Source: Vulcanimicrobium sp035943995
GTDB taxonomy: Bacteria > Vulcanimicrobiota > Vulcanimicrobiia > Vulcanimicrobiales > Vulcanimicrobiaceae
Assembly (NCBI GenBank): GCA_035943995.1
Contig: DASZBS010000092.1
Span: 1 to 64,000, forward strand
Length of the DNA stretch: 64,000 bases
Reading direction: 5' to 3'
Shown: positions 54,897-63,989 of the stretch, piece by piece
Position numbering within the stretch: the stretch's first letter is position 1
How the letters are laid out: every line of letters begins with the position of its first letter
The notes under the pieces: model-generated
What the model saw: the letters and a program-made list of their open reading frames with translations, nothing else
Database searches by the model: none
What the model was told of the DNA's origin: nothing
Made by a program: the position numbers and the translations under genes

Positions 54897-55811
54897 TCAT
54901 TTGTGCCGAGCGAAGATGCGCCCGTCGATCGCCGCCAGGCCCACGAACACCACGAGCATCCCCGCGACGCTGCTGGGCGCAAGCCGTTCGCCCAGCGCGA
55001 ACGTGCCGAGCAGCAGCGCGCTGACCGGGACGAGGAACGTGACCGACGCGGCGTTGGTCGCGCCCGCGACCGCGATGAGGCGGAAGTACAAGACATACGC
55101 GAGCGCCGTGCTCGGGATCGCCAAGCCCAGCCACGCGGCCCACGTGCCGGCCGACAGGCCGGGCAGGATCGGCCACGGCCGGTCGATCGCGAGCACCAGC
55201 GGCAGCGCCATCACCGTGGAAGCGCAGAGCTGACCGGTGGAGAGCACGAGCGGGTCGATGCCGAGCGCGCGGAAACGGCGGGCGTAGATCGCGCCGCACG
55301 CGTAGACGACCGCGGCGGCGAGGCACGCGAGCTGCGCGAGCGCGACCGCGTTGAACCCGTGCAGCGCGCTGGGTCCCATCATGATCGCGACGCCGCCTAA
55401 ACCGATCGCGATGCCCGCAATCTTCGGCCCCGTGAGCTTTTCGTCGCGCGTGACGGCGTGCGCGATCAACGCGGTGAACAGCGGCGTCGTGGCGTTGTAG
55501 ATCGCTGCCAAGCCGCTGACGATGTGCGTCTCGCCGAACGCGATGAGGCTGAACGGGAGCACGTTGTTGAGCGCTCCGGTAACGGCGAACGCTGCCCAGA
55601 TGCGCGGCGACGCCGGCAGCCTGCGCCCGGTCGCGAAGAGCACGGGCAGCAGCACGACCGCGCCCGCGAGCACCCGCCCGAACGCGATCGTGAACGGCGG
55701 CAGCCCCGCGTCGTCGAGCACCTTGTAGAAAAAGAACGCCGCGCCCCACAGCACGGAGAGCGCGAGCAAGGAAGCCCATTCGGCGGGGCCCATGGAGCGC
55801 ACGGACGGCAT
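54897..55811 (-). CDS. EamA/DMT-family transporter
   Basis: A 304-residue protein with ten predicted membrane helices in two EamA repeats. SVLWGAAFFFYKVL starts repeat one; IYARRFRALGIDPLVLSTGQL starts repeat two; SVTFLVPVSALLLGTFALGE is the family end motif. It exports small metabolites; the substrate is unknown. It is first gene of the unit with the cupin fusion and the hydrolase. Confidence 0.92.
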   Translation of the reverse strand: MPSVRSMGPAEWASLLALSVLWGAAFFFYKVLDDAGLPPFTIAFGRVLAGAVVLLPVLFATGRRLPASPRIWAAFAVTGALNNVLPFSLIAFGETHIVSGLAAIYNATTPLFTALIAHAVTRDEKLTGPKIAGIAIGLGGVAIMMGPSALHGFNAVALAQLACLAAAVVYACGAIYARRFRALGIDPLVLSTGQLCASTVMALPLVLAIDRPWPILPGLSAGTWAAWLGLAIPSTALAYVLYFRLIAVAGATNAASVTFLVPVSALLLGTFALGERLAPSSVAGMLVVFVGLAAIDGRIFARHK

Positions 55812-55936
55812 CGGTCCTAGCGTAGCCGATCCGGATGCCGCCGTCACGACGCCGATTGCGCTCGCATTCGCATTCACGTTCGCGCGCGACCGGCACGCGG
55901 CGGAGTTCGCCGCCGTTCTCGCGTAACAATCGCTCG

Positions 55937-56998
55937 ATGACACCGTGGCCCGCTCGCACGATCAAACCGCCCGCGCTGCGGCGCGGCGACCGCGTCGCCG
56001 TGGTGACGCCGTCGTGGGGCGGTCCGGGCACGCAGCCGCAGCGGTACGTGCGCGGGCGGCGCGTGCTCGAAGAACGGTTCGGGCTCGAGGTGGTGGAGAT
56101 GCCGCACGCGCTCGACGATCCCGAATCGGTCGCACGCAATCCGCAAGGGCGCGCCGCCGATCTGAACGCCGCGTTCGCGGACCCGTCGATCCGCGCGATC
56201 ATCGCGTCGATCGGCGGCGAAGACTCGGTGCGCGTGTTACCGCACCTCGATCTCGACGCGGTCGCCGCCGACCCGAAGATCTATCTCGGCTACTCCGACT
56301 CGACGTCGATCCATTTCGGCATCCGCAAAGCGGGCGTGACGTCGTTCTACGGGCCCACCGTCATGGCCGGCTTCGCGGAGAACGTCGAGCCGTTCTCGTA
56401 CACGCTCGACGCCGTGCGCCGCACGCTGTTCGACACTGCGCCCGTCGGCGTCGTCGAACCCAACCGCGCCGGCTGGACCGACGAACATCTGGACTGGGGC
56501 GATCCGTCGCTGCGCGACCGCCGCCGCGCTTTGAATCCGTCGACCGGGCCGCGCATGCTGCAAGGCCGCGGCATCGCACGCGGCCTGCTGATCGGCGGTT
56601 GCGCGGAAGTGCTCGAGATGCTCAAAGGCACGCCGTGGTGGCCGCCGCTCGACGTGTGGCGCGGCGCGATCTTCTTCTACGAGACCTCGGAAGAGGCGCC
56701 CAAACCGGAGCTGGTGGTGCGCTGGCTGCGCAACTTCGCCTCGCAGGGCATCTTGCGCGTGCTCGGCGGCATCATCGTCGGCCGGCCGTACGCGGTCGCA
56801 CCGGAGAAGCGCCCGGAGTACGATGCCGCCATCGTGCACGCGCTCGACGAAGAAGGCCTCCTCGATCTGCCGGTGCTCGCGAACCTCGACTTCGGCCACA
56901 CCGACCCGATCTTCACGCTACCGTACGGCGTCGTCGCGGAGATCGACTGCGGCGCAGCGACGCTATCGCTGACCGAAAGCGGCGTAGCGCCGCCGTAG
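55937..56998 (+). CDS. LD-carboxypeptidase family (S66, MccF-like)
   Basis: A 353-residue peptidase. The catalytic triad is visible as S120 in GYSDSTSIH, Glu in FFYETSE near 249 and His in FGHTDP near 326. RGDRVAVVTPSWGGPG is the N-terminal strand. S66 enzymes trim LD bonds in muropeptides or, as MccF, cleave toxic acylated nucleotides; the long ARNPQGRAADLNAAF region is nearer the MccF/LdcA group. It is the only gene on its strand here. Confidence 0.9.
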   Translation: MTPWPARTIKPPALRRGDRVAVVTPSWGGPGTQPQRYVRGRRVLEERFGLEVVEMPHALDDPESVARNPQGRAADLNAAFADPSIRAIIASIGGEDSVRVLPHLDLDAVAADPKIYLGYSDSTSIHFGIRKAGVTSFYGPTVMAGFAENVEPFSYTLDAVRRTLFDTAPVGVVEPNRAGWTDEHLDWGDPSLRDRRRALNPSTGPRMLQGRGIARGLLIGGCAEVLEMLKGTPWWPPLDVWRGAIFFYETSEEAPKPELVVRWLRNFASQGILRVLGGIIVGRPYAVAPEKRPEYDAAIVHALDEEGLLDLPVLANLDFGHTDPIFTLPYGVVAEIDCGAATLSLTESGVAPP

Positions 56999-56999
56999 T

Positions 57000-57033
57000 G
57001 TCACCCTGAGCTTGTCGCAGGGTGCGCCACGAT
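57000..57033. repeat. REP-like palindrome, copy 3
   Basis: GTCACCCTGAGCTTGTCGCA followed by GGGTGCGCCACGATC, directly after the LD-carboxypeptidase stop. It differs from copy 2 by C for A in GTCGCAGGG and lacks its insertion. Confidence 0.7.
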
Positions 57034-57056
57034 CACGCGTACCGCGTCGTCCCGCG

Positions 57057-59216
57057 CTACGTCCCTTTTTCCGCGCCGAAGTAGTGGATGAGCTTCACCA
57101 CGAACTGCGGCAGCGTCGAGAGCTGGCTCGCGTCGCCGTAGGCGAAGTACAGCTCGTCGTGCGGCGTGCGGTGGTGGAACGCGAACGATAGATTCCACGC
57201 GCCGGTGTAGCCGGGCAGGCTGCGGATGTCGACGACCGGCGGCGTGCCGATGATCCGCCGTACTCCGAGCGCGAGCGAGGAGTTCGGCCCGGTCGCGTAC
57301 GCGTAGCTCGCGCGCTCCAGCCACTGCACGTTGGTCGCGCCGTTGTCCTCGTAGCCGCGCGTGTCGTCGGCTTCGAGCGAAAGCGTGCCGCGCGAACCGA
57401 CGCGCATCGTCGAGCTGCGGGACCACGAGTCGACGCGGCCCGGGCCGAACCGGCCGGTGTTGTACGAGATCGACGTCGGCGTCGCCGACGAGCCGTGGAA
57501 ACCGTTGCTGCCAGGGTCGTTGAACGTGCCGCTGTGCCAGGTGACGCCGACGCCGTTCTGCGAGATCGGCGTGAAGACGCCGCTGTCCAGCAGCAGGTAA
57601 CTCGACCCGACGTTCATGTTGACGTCGATGCGGCTTCGCGTGAGCACGTCGAGGAACAGGGTATTGTCGGTTTGGTTCAGCGCGCCGGCGTTGTTGTGGT
57701 AGCGGTCGATGAACGAGCCGAACTGGATGCTGTTGAGCCACGACTTCTTGTCGAACAGCCAAATCTTGTTCTCGTAGAGCGCGTAGCCGGCGATGTCGGC
57801 GTGCTGAACGAATCCGTCGACCGGCTCGTAGTACTGGCCGACCCGGCGTGCCGCGCCCGCGACGCCGAACGTGTTCGTGTGGTAGTAGATGCCGCCGTCG
57901 TAGCGCTGCGCGCGATTGCCGGCGAGCACGTTCGTGCCGCTGTCGCTGCCGTAGTCGAAATAGGCGCTCAGGTGCGTCGTATCGGTCCACGCGATCCCCG
58001 TCGTGTCGACGTGATCGGTCACGCCGGGCAGGTTCGCCGCGACGCTCTGCGCCGAGATGCGCCAGTGGTTGTCCGGCGAGCGCCACGCGACGTTCGCCGC
58101 GCCGTCGTTGCGGTGATCGCCGACGGCGTCGAATCCCCCGAATGAAAAATTTCCCTGCTTGCCCTCGAACGCGTAGCCGTCGCGCGGCGTGGGGATCGCC
58201 GGCGTGTACAGCTGCGCCACGAACGGACACACGTAGCACGAGAAGTTGTCGTAGAAGTTCGTGCCCTGGGCGAAGAACGGCCGCACCTCGTTGAACGAGC
58301 GCTGGTATGCGGTCGGCGAGATCGACTGCTGGTCGACCTCGACGTTGGAGAAGTCGGGGTGGATCGTCCCGTAGATCGACGACGTCGCGGTGACGGGAAC
58401 CGAGAAGTCGCCGCCCAGCCGCGAGGTCGTCAGCCCGGCCTTGCTCGAGCCGGCGGCGCCCAGCCCGTACAGCGCGATGCGCGGCTTCGCCCGCGACGCG
58501 ACCGCGGGCGCCATGCCGGTCATCACGCCCGCGAACGTGACGTCGTCGCCGTTCGTCTGCGCCGGTCCGTACGTCCAGATCTGCCGCTCGCCGGTCGAGC
58601 GGATGATGCGCACGAACTGCACTTTCCATTGGCTGCCGCCGCCGCTGCCGCGCATCACCTTGATCGGGATCTTCATCGTCACGATGTAGTCGTTGCCGGA
58701 CGCGGCGCCGAACGACGTCCACGTCGGCGAATACGCGGTGTTCTCGGACGAGTACTGCCAGCGCGTGCCGTTCGAGTTCGCGGCGAACTGGTAGTAGAAG
58801 CCGCTGTTGCCGTTGGGCCAGAAGTCGACCCACACTTCGTCGTCCGTGCCGTCGCCCACGTCGTTGGTGCGCTGCTGCGCCAGCAGCGCCTCGCGCTGCT
58901 TCACGTCGAAGCGGACGTAGATGTCGGTTCCGTCGGTGGCGATGTGCGCCGTGGCCGGCTCGGACGCGGCCTTCTGGTGCTGCACGTCCCACGGAAGCGC
59001 GACGGCCGCCGCGTCTTTCCACGTGGCCGCATCGGCCTTCGGGTCGAGCGGCGGTGCAGCTTGCACGGTGGGAATCGGGAGTGTCGTGCCGGGCGAGTTC
59101 GCGGTATCCGCGAGTGCCCGGTCCGTGACGATCGCAATGGCAGTCAACACCAATGCGGCGTTGCGCACGAACGCGCGCCAACGCGTTGAGTTATCCACCC
59201 GACGCCCTCGCTTCAT
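57057..59216 (-). CDS. CBM9-like / DUF5916-type outer-membrane protein, second copy
   Basis: A 719-residue protein. A basic N-terminus (MKRGRRVDNSTRW) precedes a signal sequence (AALVLTAIAIVTDRALA). A CBM9-like domain follows (TDGTDIYVRFDV, DDEVWVDFWPNG), then a barrel region with SNVEVDQQ and RSFNEVRPFFAQGTNF, the same landmarks as in the protein at 16793-18988. It ends VKLIHYFGAEKGT. A perfect palindrome lies 7 bases before the ATG at 59216; a TTG-started frame from 59252 is possible but would put that palindrome inside the gene. Confidence 0.8.
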   Translation of the reverse strand: MKRGRRVDNSTRWRAFVRNAALVLTAIAIVTDRALADTANSPGTTLPIPTVQAAPPLDPKADAATWKDAAAVALPWDVQHQKAASEPATAHIATDGTDIYVRFDVKQREALLAQQRTNDVGDGTDDEVWVDFWPNGNSGFYYQFAANSNGTRWQYSSENTAYSPTWTSFGAASGNDYIVTMKIPIKVMRGSGGGSQWKVQFVRIIRSTGERQIWTYGPAQTNGDDVTFAGVMTGMAPAVASRAKPRIALYGLGAAGSSKAGLTTSRLGGDFSVPVTATSSIYGTIHPDFSNVEVDQQSISPTAYQRSFNEVRPFFAQGTNFYDNFSCYVCPFVAQLYTPAIPTPRDGYAFEGKQGNFSFGGFDAVGDHRNDGAANVAWRSPDNHWRISAQSVAANLPGVTDHVDTTGIAWTDTTHLSAYFDYGSDSGTNVLAGNRAQRYDGGIYYHTNTFGVAGAARRVGQYYEPVDGFVQHADIAGYALYENKIWLFDKKSWLNSIQFGSFIDRYHNNAGALNQTDNTLFLDVLTRSRIDVNMNVGSSYLLLDSGVFTPISQNGVGVTWHSGTFNDPGSNGFHGSSATPTSISYNTGRFGPGRVDSWSRSSTMRVGSRGTLSLEADDTRGYEDNGATNVQWLERASYAYATGPNSSLALGVRRIIGTPPVVDIRSLPGYTGAWNLSFAFHHRTPHDELYFAYGDASQLSTLPQFVVKLIHYFGAEKGT

Positions 59217-59222
59217 AGGAAG

Positions 59223-59238
59223 TCTTAATGAATTAAGA
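59223..59238. promoter_or_regulatory. Perfect palindrome TCTTAAT-GA-ATTAAGA
   Basis: Seven-base arms lie directly upstream of the DUF5916-type gene in an otherwise GC-rich genome. The AT-rich twofold symmetry is typical of a repressor or activator operator; it overlaps the expected ribosome-site region. Confidence 0.5.
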
Positions 59239-59285
59239 AGTCGACCGCGCAACTCTACTACGGAATTAGGAACCCGTCAAGCGCC

Positions 59286-60062
59286 TTAGCGCGCCGCGTG
59301 GGCGAGGTCCGCGTGTGCCAGATCGGTCACGAACATGTGACCCGGCTCGTGCGTGATCGCGAACGGCAGTTTGCTGGCGACGATGACGCTCTGCGGTGTC
59401 ACGCCGCAGCCCCAGAACACGGGGACGTCGCCCGCCTCCATTACGGGCGGATCGCCGTACTCCGGGTGCATGAGGTCGTCGATGCCGAGCTGCGCGGGAT
59501 CGCCCCACGCGATCGGCTCGCCGTGCGCGAGGCGGTACGGGCGCGTCACGTCGCGCACGCGCTCGATGTCGTTCGCGCGGTACGGCCGCATGCTCACGAC
59601 CAGCGAGCCGCGCAGACGGCCCGCGGCGGCAAGCGCGACGCGCGTGCGGTACATCGGGACGTTGCGGTCGAGCGCGTAATGGCGCGGCGTCAGGCCCACC
59701 TCGGCGAGCGCGTGGTCGAACGTGAACGAGCAGCCGATCAGAAACGCGACGAGATCGCCGGACCACAGCGCACGCACGTCGTGCGGCTGGTCGGACAACG
59801 CGCCGTCGCGCCACACGCGATAACGGCCGAGGTCGGCGCGAATGTCCGCGCCGCGCGCGCAGCGCGGTTCGAACGCGCCGGGCGCGAGCTGTTCGACGAC
59901 CGGGCACGGCACGGGATTGCGTGCGCACAAGTCAGCGAGCTCCGCGGCGTACGCGCGCGGCACGACGATCAGGTTCGCCTGCACGTAATCGGGCGCGAGC
60001 CGCTCCGTCGGTCCGGCGATCGTCCCCGCGCGCACCGCGGCACGCACCTCGGCAGGCGTCAT
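59286..60062 (-). CDS. DUF1445 putative hydro-lyase / D-glutamate cyclase-like protein
   Basis: A 258-residue protein typical of the DUF1445 family: VRAAVRAGTIAGPTERLAPDYVQANLIVVP, GCSFTFDHALAEVGL, NVPMYRT, GSLVVSMRPY and VFWGCGVTPQSVI with THEPGHMFVTD. A homologous domain occurs in vertebrate D-glutamate cyclase, which makes 5-oxo-D-proline. Its ATG overlaps the hyuB-like stop (ATGA), so it works with the A/B pair. Confidence 0.9.
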   Translation of the reverse strand: MTPAEVRAAVRAGTIAGPTERLAPDYVQANLIVVPRAYAAELADLCARNPVPCPVVEQLAPGAFEPRCARGADIRADLGRYRVWRDGALSDQPHDVRALWSGDLVAFLIGCSFTFDHALAEVGLTPRHYALDRNVPMYRTRVALAAAGRLRGSLVVSMRPYRANDIERVRDVTRPYRLAHGEPIAWGDPAQLGIDDLMHPEYGDPPVMEAGDVPVFWGCGVTPQSVIVASKLPFAITHEPGHMFVTDLAHADLAHAAR

Positions 60063-61702
60063 TCGGCCGATCCGATCCCGTCGGCATGGTCGCGGGCGCG
60101 CGCGACCGGATCGCGCTTCGCCGGATCGCCGTACCCGCCGCCGCCCGCGGTGCGCACGATGATCGCGTCGCCCGGCTCCATCGTCACCGTCGTCTTCGCC
60201 GGCAGGTCGCTCATCGCGCCGCCGCGCCGCACGAGTACGTGCGCGCCGGTCGCGGCGTCCTTGCCGCCCTCCGTGCCGTGCGGGTGCACGGCGTGGCGCT
60301 CGGCGAGCAGCGACGCCGTCGCGGTGCCGTCGCGCAGCGCGAACGCGCGCACGAGCCCGGAGCCGCCGCGAAACTCGCCGTCGCCCGCGCTCGACTCGGC
60401 GAACTCGTACGCCGTGATCAGCATCGGCATCTGGCGTTCGATCGCTTCGATGGGGGTGTTCAACGTGTTCGTCATGTGCGCGTGGATGCCGTCGATGCCG
60501 TCGGCGTGCGGGCGCGCGCCCATGCCGCAGCCGTTGGTCTCGTAGAACGCCCACGACTTGCCGGCGCCGTCGAGGCCGCCGATCATCACGTTGTTCATCG
60601 AGCCGCCGCTCTGCGCGGGGACGCGGCCCGGCGCGAGCTTCGCGAGCGCGCCCAGCACGAGGTCGGCGTTGCGCATCGACGTCTCGACGTTTCCGGCGCT
60701 CACCGGCGCGGGGCGGCGCGGGTTGAGCAGCGTGCCTTCGGGCACGTGCACGCTGATCGGCGCAAACGAGCCGTCGTTCATCGGGATGCGCGGATCGGTC
60801 ACGGCGCGCACCGCGTAGTACACGCCCGAGAGCGTGACGCCGTACACGGCGTTGAGCGGCATCGGGCGCTGCGGCACCGTGCCGGTGTAGTCGAGCGCGA
60901 GCGTGTCGCCGCGCTTCTCCAGCCGCACGCGCAGCACGATGGTCGGCTCGCCGCGCTCGTCTTCCATCACGTCTTCGTGCTCGACGACACCGTCGGGCAG
61001 CTCGCGCAGCGCGGCGCGCGTGCGGCGTTCGCCGTCGGCGATCGCTTTGTCGAGCGCCGCTTCGACGGTCTCGATGCCGTAGCGCTCGACGAGCTCGAGG
61101 AAGCGCCGCTCGCCGACGTGGTTGCCCGCGATCTGCGCGCGCAGGTCGCCCGCGCGCGCTTCGGGCGTGCGCGAGTTCGCGCGCAGCAGGTCGACGGTCT
61201 CGTCGACGACGCGGCCGGCGCGCACGAGCACGGTCGGCGTGTAGACCGCGCCTTCCGCGAAGAGGTCGCGCGCGTCGGGCGGCATCGAGCCGGGCACGGC
61301 ACCGCCGACGTCGGTGTGGTGCGCTTTATTCGCGGCGTACCCGACCAGACGGTCGTGATGGTAGATCGCGCGGATCACCGTGACGTCGTTGAGGTGCGTC
61401 CCCGACAGGTACGGGTCGTTGACGACGATCATGTCGCCGCGCGCGAGCGGCCGCCCGCGCTCGACCAGCCATGCGAGCGTGCGGCGCAGGCCCCACGGCA
61501 GCGAGCCGAGGTGTACGGGGATGTGCTCGGCCTGCGCGACGAGCCGCGCGCGCGCGTCGAACAGCGCGCACGAGTGGTCGAGCCGCTCCTTGATGTTGGG
61601 CGAGTACGCGGCGTCGCGCACCGCAATGCCCATCTCCTCGCTGGCGTAGACGAGCGCCGACGCGACGAGCTCGGCGGTGATCGGATCGAGTGCGGAGATC
61701 AT
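60059..61702 (-). CDS. Hydantoinase B / 5-oxoprolinase family
   Basis: A 547-residue protein. DPITAELVASALVYASEEMGIA, SPNIKERLDHSCALFD, GDMIVVNDPYLSGTHLNDVT and AHHTDVGGAVPGSMP with a C-terminal TAGGGGYGDP are hallmark HyuB segments. With the A subunit it hydrolyses cyclic amides such as hydantoins or 5-oxoproline in an ATP-dependent reaction. Overlaps of 4 bases on both sides show a tight operon. Confidence 0.95.
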   Translation of the reverse strand: MISALDPITAELVASALVYASEEMGIAVRDAAYSPNIKERLDHSCALFDARARLVAQAEHIPVHLGSLPWGLRRTLAWLVERGRPLARGDMIVVNDPYLSGTHLNDVTVIRAIYHHDRLVGYAANKAHHTDVGGAVPGSMPPDARDLFAEGAVYTPTVLVRAGRVVDETVDLLRANSRTPEARAGDLRAQIAGNHVGERRFLELVERYGIETVEAALDKAIADGERRTRAALRELPDGVVEHEDVMEDERGEPTIVLRVRLEKRGDTLALDYTGTVPQRPMPLNAVYGVTLSGVYYAVRAVTDPRIPMNDGSFAPISVHVPEGTLLNPRRPAPVSAGNVETSMRNADLVLGALAKLAPGRVPAQSGGSMNNVMIGGLDGAGKSWAFYETNGCGMGARPHADGIDGIHAHMTNTLNTPIEAIERQMPMLITAYEFAESSAGDGEFRGGSGLVRAFALRDGTATASLLAERHAVHPHGTEGGKDAATGAHVLVRRGGAMSDLPAKTTVTMEPGDAIIVRTAGGGGYGDPAKRDPVARARDHADGIGSAE

Positions 61703-63768
61703 CGGGCGTGCTCCAAGACGAGGTTGCCGAAGCCGTCGACGCGCGCGCTCCATGCGGGCGCGACGTACGTCGTCGCATCGTACTGTTCCACGACGGCGGG
61801 TCCGTCGAACGCGTCGCCGGGGCGCAGCAGCGCGCGGCCGTACACGGGCGTGTCGGCGAACACGGTGCCATCGAACACGTCGCGCCGCTCGCGCAGCGCG
61901 CGCTGCTCCGGCGCGCGGCGCGCGGGCGCGGCGGCGGCGATCAGGCGCGGCTTGGGCGTCGTGCCGATCCCGATCACGCGCGCGGTGACGATCTCGACCG
62001 GGTCTTGGCGCGCGGCGTAGCCGTAGCGCTGCTCGTGGCGCTGGTGGAACGATTCGACCGCTTCGTCCAGCGAGCGCGGCGCGCCGACGACGAGCTCCGT
62101 CGACTGGCCGACGTAGCGCAGGTCGAGCTCGCGCACGAAGCTGCGGTCGGCTTTCGCGACACCCTGCTCGCCCAGCGCGACGTCGCCTTCGCGCGCGAGC
62201 ACGTCGAACAGCTTGCGCGAGCGCGCCCACGTGTCGGCATCGGCGGGCGCGACGAGCGAGCGCACCGCCGTGACGCGCACGTCGGCGGCGAGCAAGCCAT
62301 ACGCGGAGAACACACCGGGCAGCGGCGGCACGATCACGCGCGCCACGCCGATGTCGGCCGCGACCGCGCATGCATGCATCGGCCCACCTCCGCCGAACGC
62401 GAGCAATGTGAAATCGCGCGGGTCGTAGCCGCGCTCGACCGACACGATGCGCAGCACCTTCGCCATCTCGGCGTCGACGAGCGCGACGATCCCGGCGGCC
62501 GCGCGCTCGACGTCGCCGCCGACGGGCGCGGCGACGGACGCAACAGCGGTACGCGAGCGCGCGGCGTCGATCGGAAACGCGCCGTCGAGCAGCGCACGTG
62601 GATTCGAGCGCCGCAGCACGACGTTCGCGTCGGTGACGGTCGGCCGGTCGCCGATGCCGTAGCACGCCGGCCCGGGATCGGCACCCGCGGAGAGCGGCCC
62701 GACGCGCAATGTGCCGGCCGCGTCGATCCACGCGATCGTCCCGCCGCCGGCGCTGACTTCAGCGAGGTCGACGAACGGAAAGCGCACCGGATAGCCGCTG
62801 CCTTTGACGGAACGCCCGCTGTGCGTCGAACCGGCGGCTTCGAACGATGCGCTGATCTCCGGCACGCCGCCGAACACCGTCCCGGCCTTCGCGGTCGTCC
62901 CGCCCATGTCGAACGACAGCACGTTCGCGATGCCGAGCGCGCGCCCGACATACGCCGCGCCGATGACGCCGCTCGCGGGCCCGCTCTCGATGAGCGTCGC
63001 GGGCCGGTTCGACGCGGACTTCAAGGCGGCCATCCCGCCGTCGGAGCGCATCACGAAGATCGGCGCCTGAACGCCCGCCGCGCGCACGCCGCGCGCGACG
63101 CGATCGAGGTACGCCTGCACGATGGGCGCGAGCGCGGCGTTGAGCACCGTCGTCGAAAACCGCTCGTACTCGCGATACTGCGGGTCGATCTCCGACGACA
63201 GCGACACCTCCACGTCCGGGATCGCCGCGCGCAACGCCTCGGCGACGGTTCGTTCGTGCGAGCCGTCCACATCGGCGTGCAGCAGCCCGACGGCGACGGC
63301 GGTGATGCCGCGTTCGCGGATCGTGGCGACGGCCGCATCCACGGTAGCGGCGTCGAGTGCAACGAGCACGCCGCCTTCGTGCGTGCGCCGCTCGCGCACG
63401 ACGAGCCGGTCCTCGCGCCGAGCGAGCGGCTTGGGGCGCGTGACGTTGAGGTCGTAGATCGCGCTGCGATTCTGTCGCCCGATCTCTAGCACGTCGCGAA
63501 ACCCTTCGGTCGTGATGAACGCGACGCGTGGCAGGTCGAGATGCACCTGCCCGAGCAGCGCGTTCGTCGCGATGGTGCTGGCATGCGCGACGAGCGCGAT
63601 CTCGTTCGCAGCGACTTCCTCGAGGAGCGCACGCAGCGCTTGGAGCAGCCCTTCCTCGGGCGCGCGCGGCGTCGACGAAAACTTGTGCCGAATCAGCCGC
63701 CCGTCGTCGGCAAGCGCGACGAGGTCGGTGAACGTGCCTCCGATGTCGATCCCGATGCGCCAACTCAC
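61699..63768 (-). CDS. Hydantoinase A / 5-oxoprolinase family
   Basis: A 689-residue ASKHA-fold ATPase subunit. The N-terminal phosphate loop is GIDIGGTFTDLVAL; the second is LSFDMGGTTAKAG; LLAFGGGGPMHACAVA follows, then a C-terminal beta domain. The GTG start at 63768 overlaps the PIN remnant stop (GTGA). It forms the complex with the B subunit encoded next. Confidence 0.95.
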   Translation of the reverse strand: MSWRIGIDIGGTFTDLVALADDGRLIRHKFSSTPRAPEEGLLQALRALLEEVAANEIALVAHASTIATNALLGQVHLDLPRVAFITTEGFRDVLEIGRQNRSAIYDLNVTRPKPLARREDRLVVRERRTHEGGVLVALDAATVDAAVATIRERGITAVAVGLLHADVDGSHERTVAEALRAAIPDVEVSLSSEIDPQYREYERFSTTVLNAALAPIVQAYLDRVARGVRAAGVQAPIFVMRSDGGMAALKSASNRPATLIESGPASGVIGAAYVGRALGIANVLSFDMGGTTAKAGTVFGGVPEISASFEAAGSTHSGRSVKGSGYPVRFPFVDLAEVSAGGGTIAWIDAAGTLRVGPLSAGADPGPACYGIGDRPTVTDANVVLRRSNPRALLDGAFPIDAARSRTAVASVAAPVGGDVERAAAGIVALVDAEMAKVLRIVSVERGYDPRDFTLLAFGGGGPMHACAVAADIGVARVIVPPLPGVFSAYGLLAADVRVTAVRSLVAPADADTWARSRKLFDVLAREGDVALGEQGVAKADRSFVRELDLRYVGQSTELVVGAPRSLDEAVESFHQRHEQRYGYAARQDPVEIVTARVIGIGTTPKPRLIAAAAPARRAPEQRALRERRDVFDGTVFADTPVYGRALLRPGDAFDGPAVVEQYDATTYVAPAWSARVDGFGNLVLEHAR

Positions 63769-63989
63769 GACGTGATTACTGAAACGTCCGGAATACGGTC
63801 AAAATCATTGTCCGAGGTAAGGATCGGAATATCGAATTCCAACGCAGCCGACGCGATCCAAAGATCATGCGGCTCGACGACTTTGTTCGTTAGTTCCTGC
63901 TGAATCTTCTGAAGTCGCGTAGCGTGAACGGACGAAGATTTCAGAAAAATCGAAACCACGCTCGTGTCGAGAAGCAGCGCGTTATCCAC
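63765..63989 (-). pseudogene. PIN-domain (VapC-like) remnant with internal deletion
   Basis: A 74-residue frame from a GTG at 63989. The N-terminal part LLLDTSVVSIFLK holds the first catalytic Asp. It jumps after about 25 further residues to DLWIASAALEFDIPILTSDNDF, the C-terminal catalytic part. About 50 central residues, including the conserved Glu, are missing compared with normal VapC proteins of about 130. No antitoxin gene is visible before the window ends. AT content is higher than in the neighbours, which fits a transferred toxin gene in decay. Confidence 0.65.
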
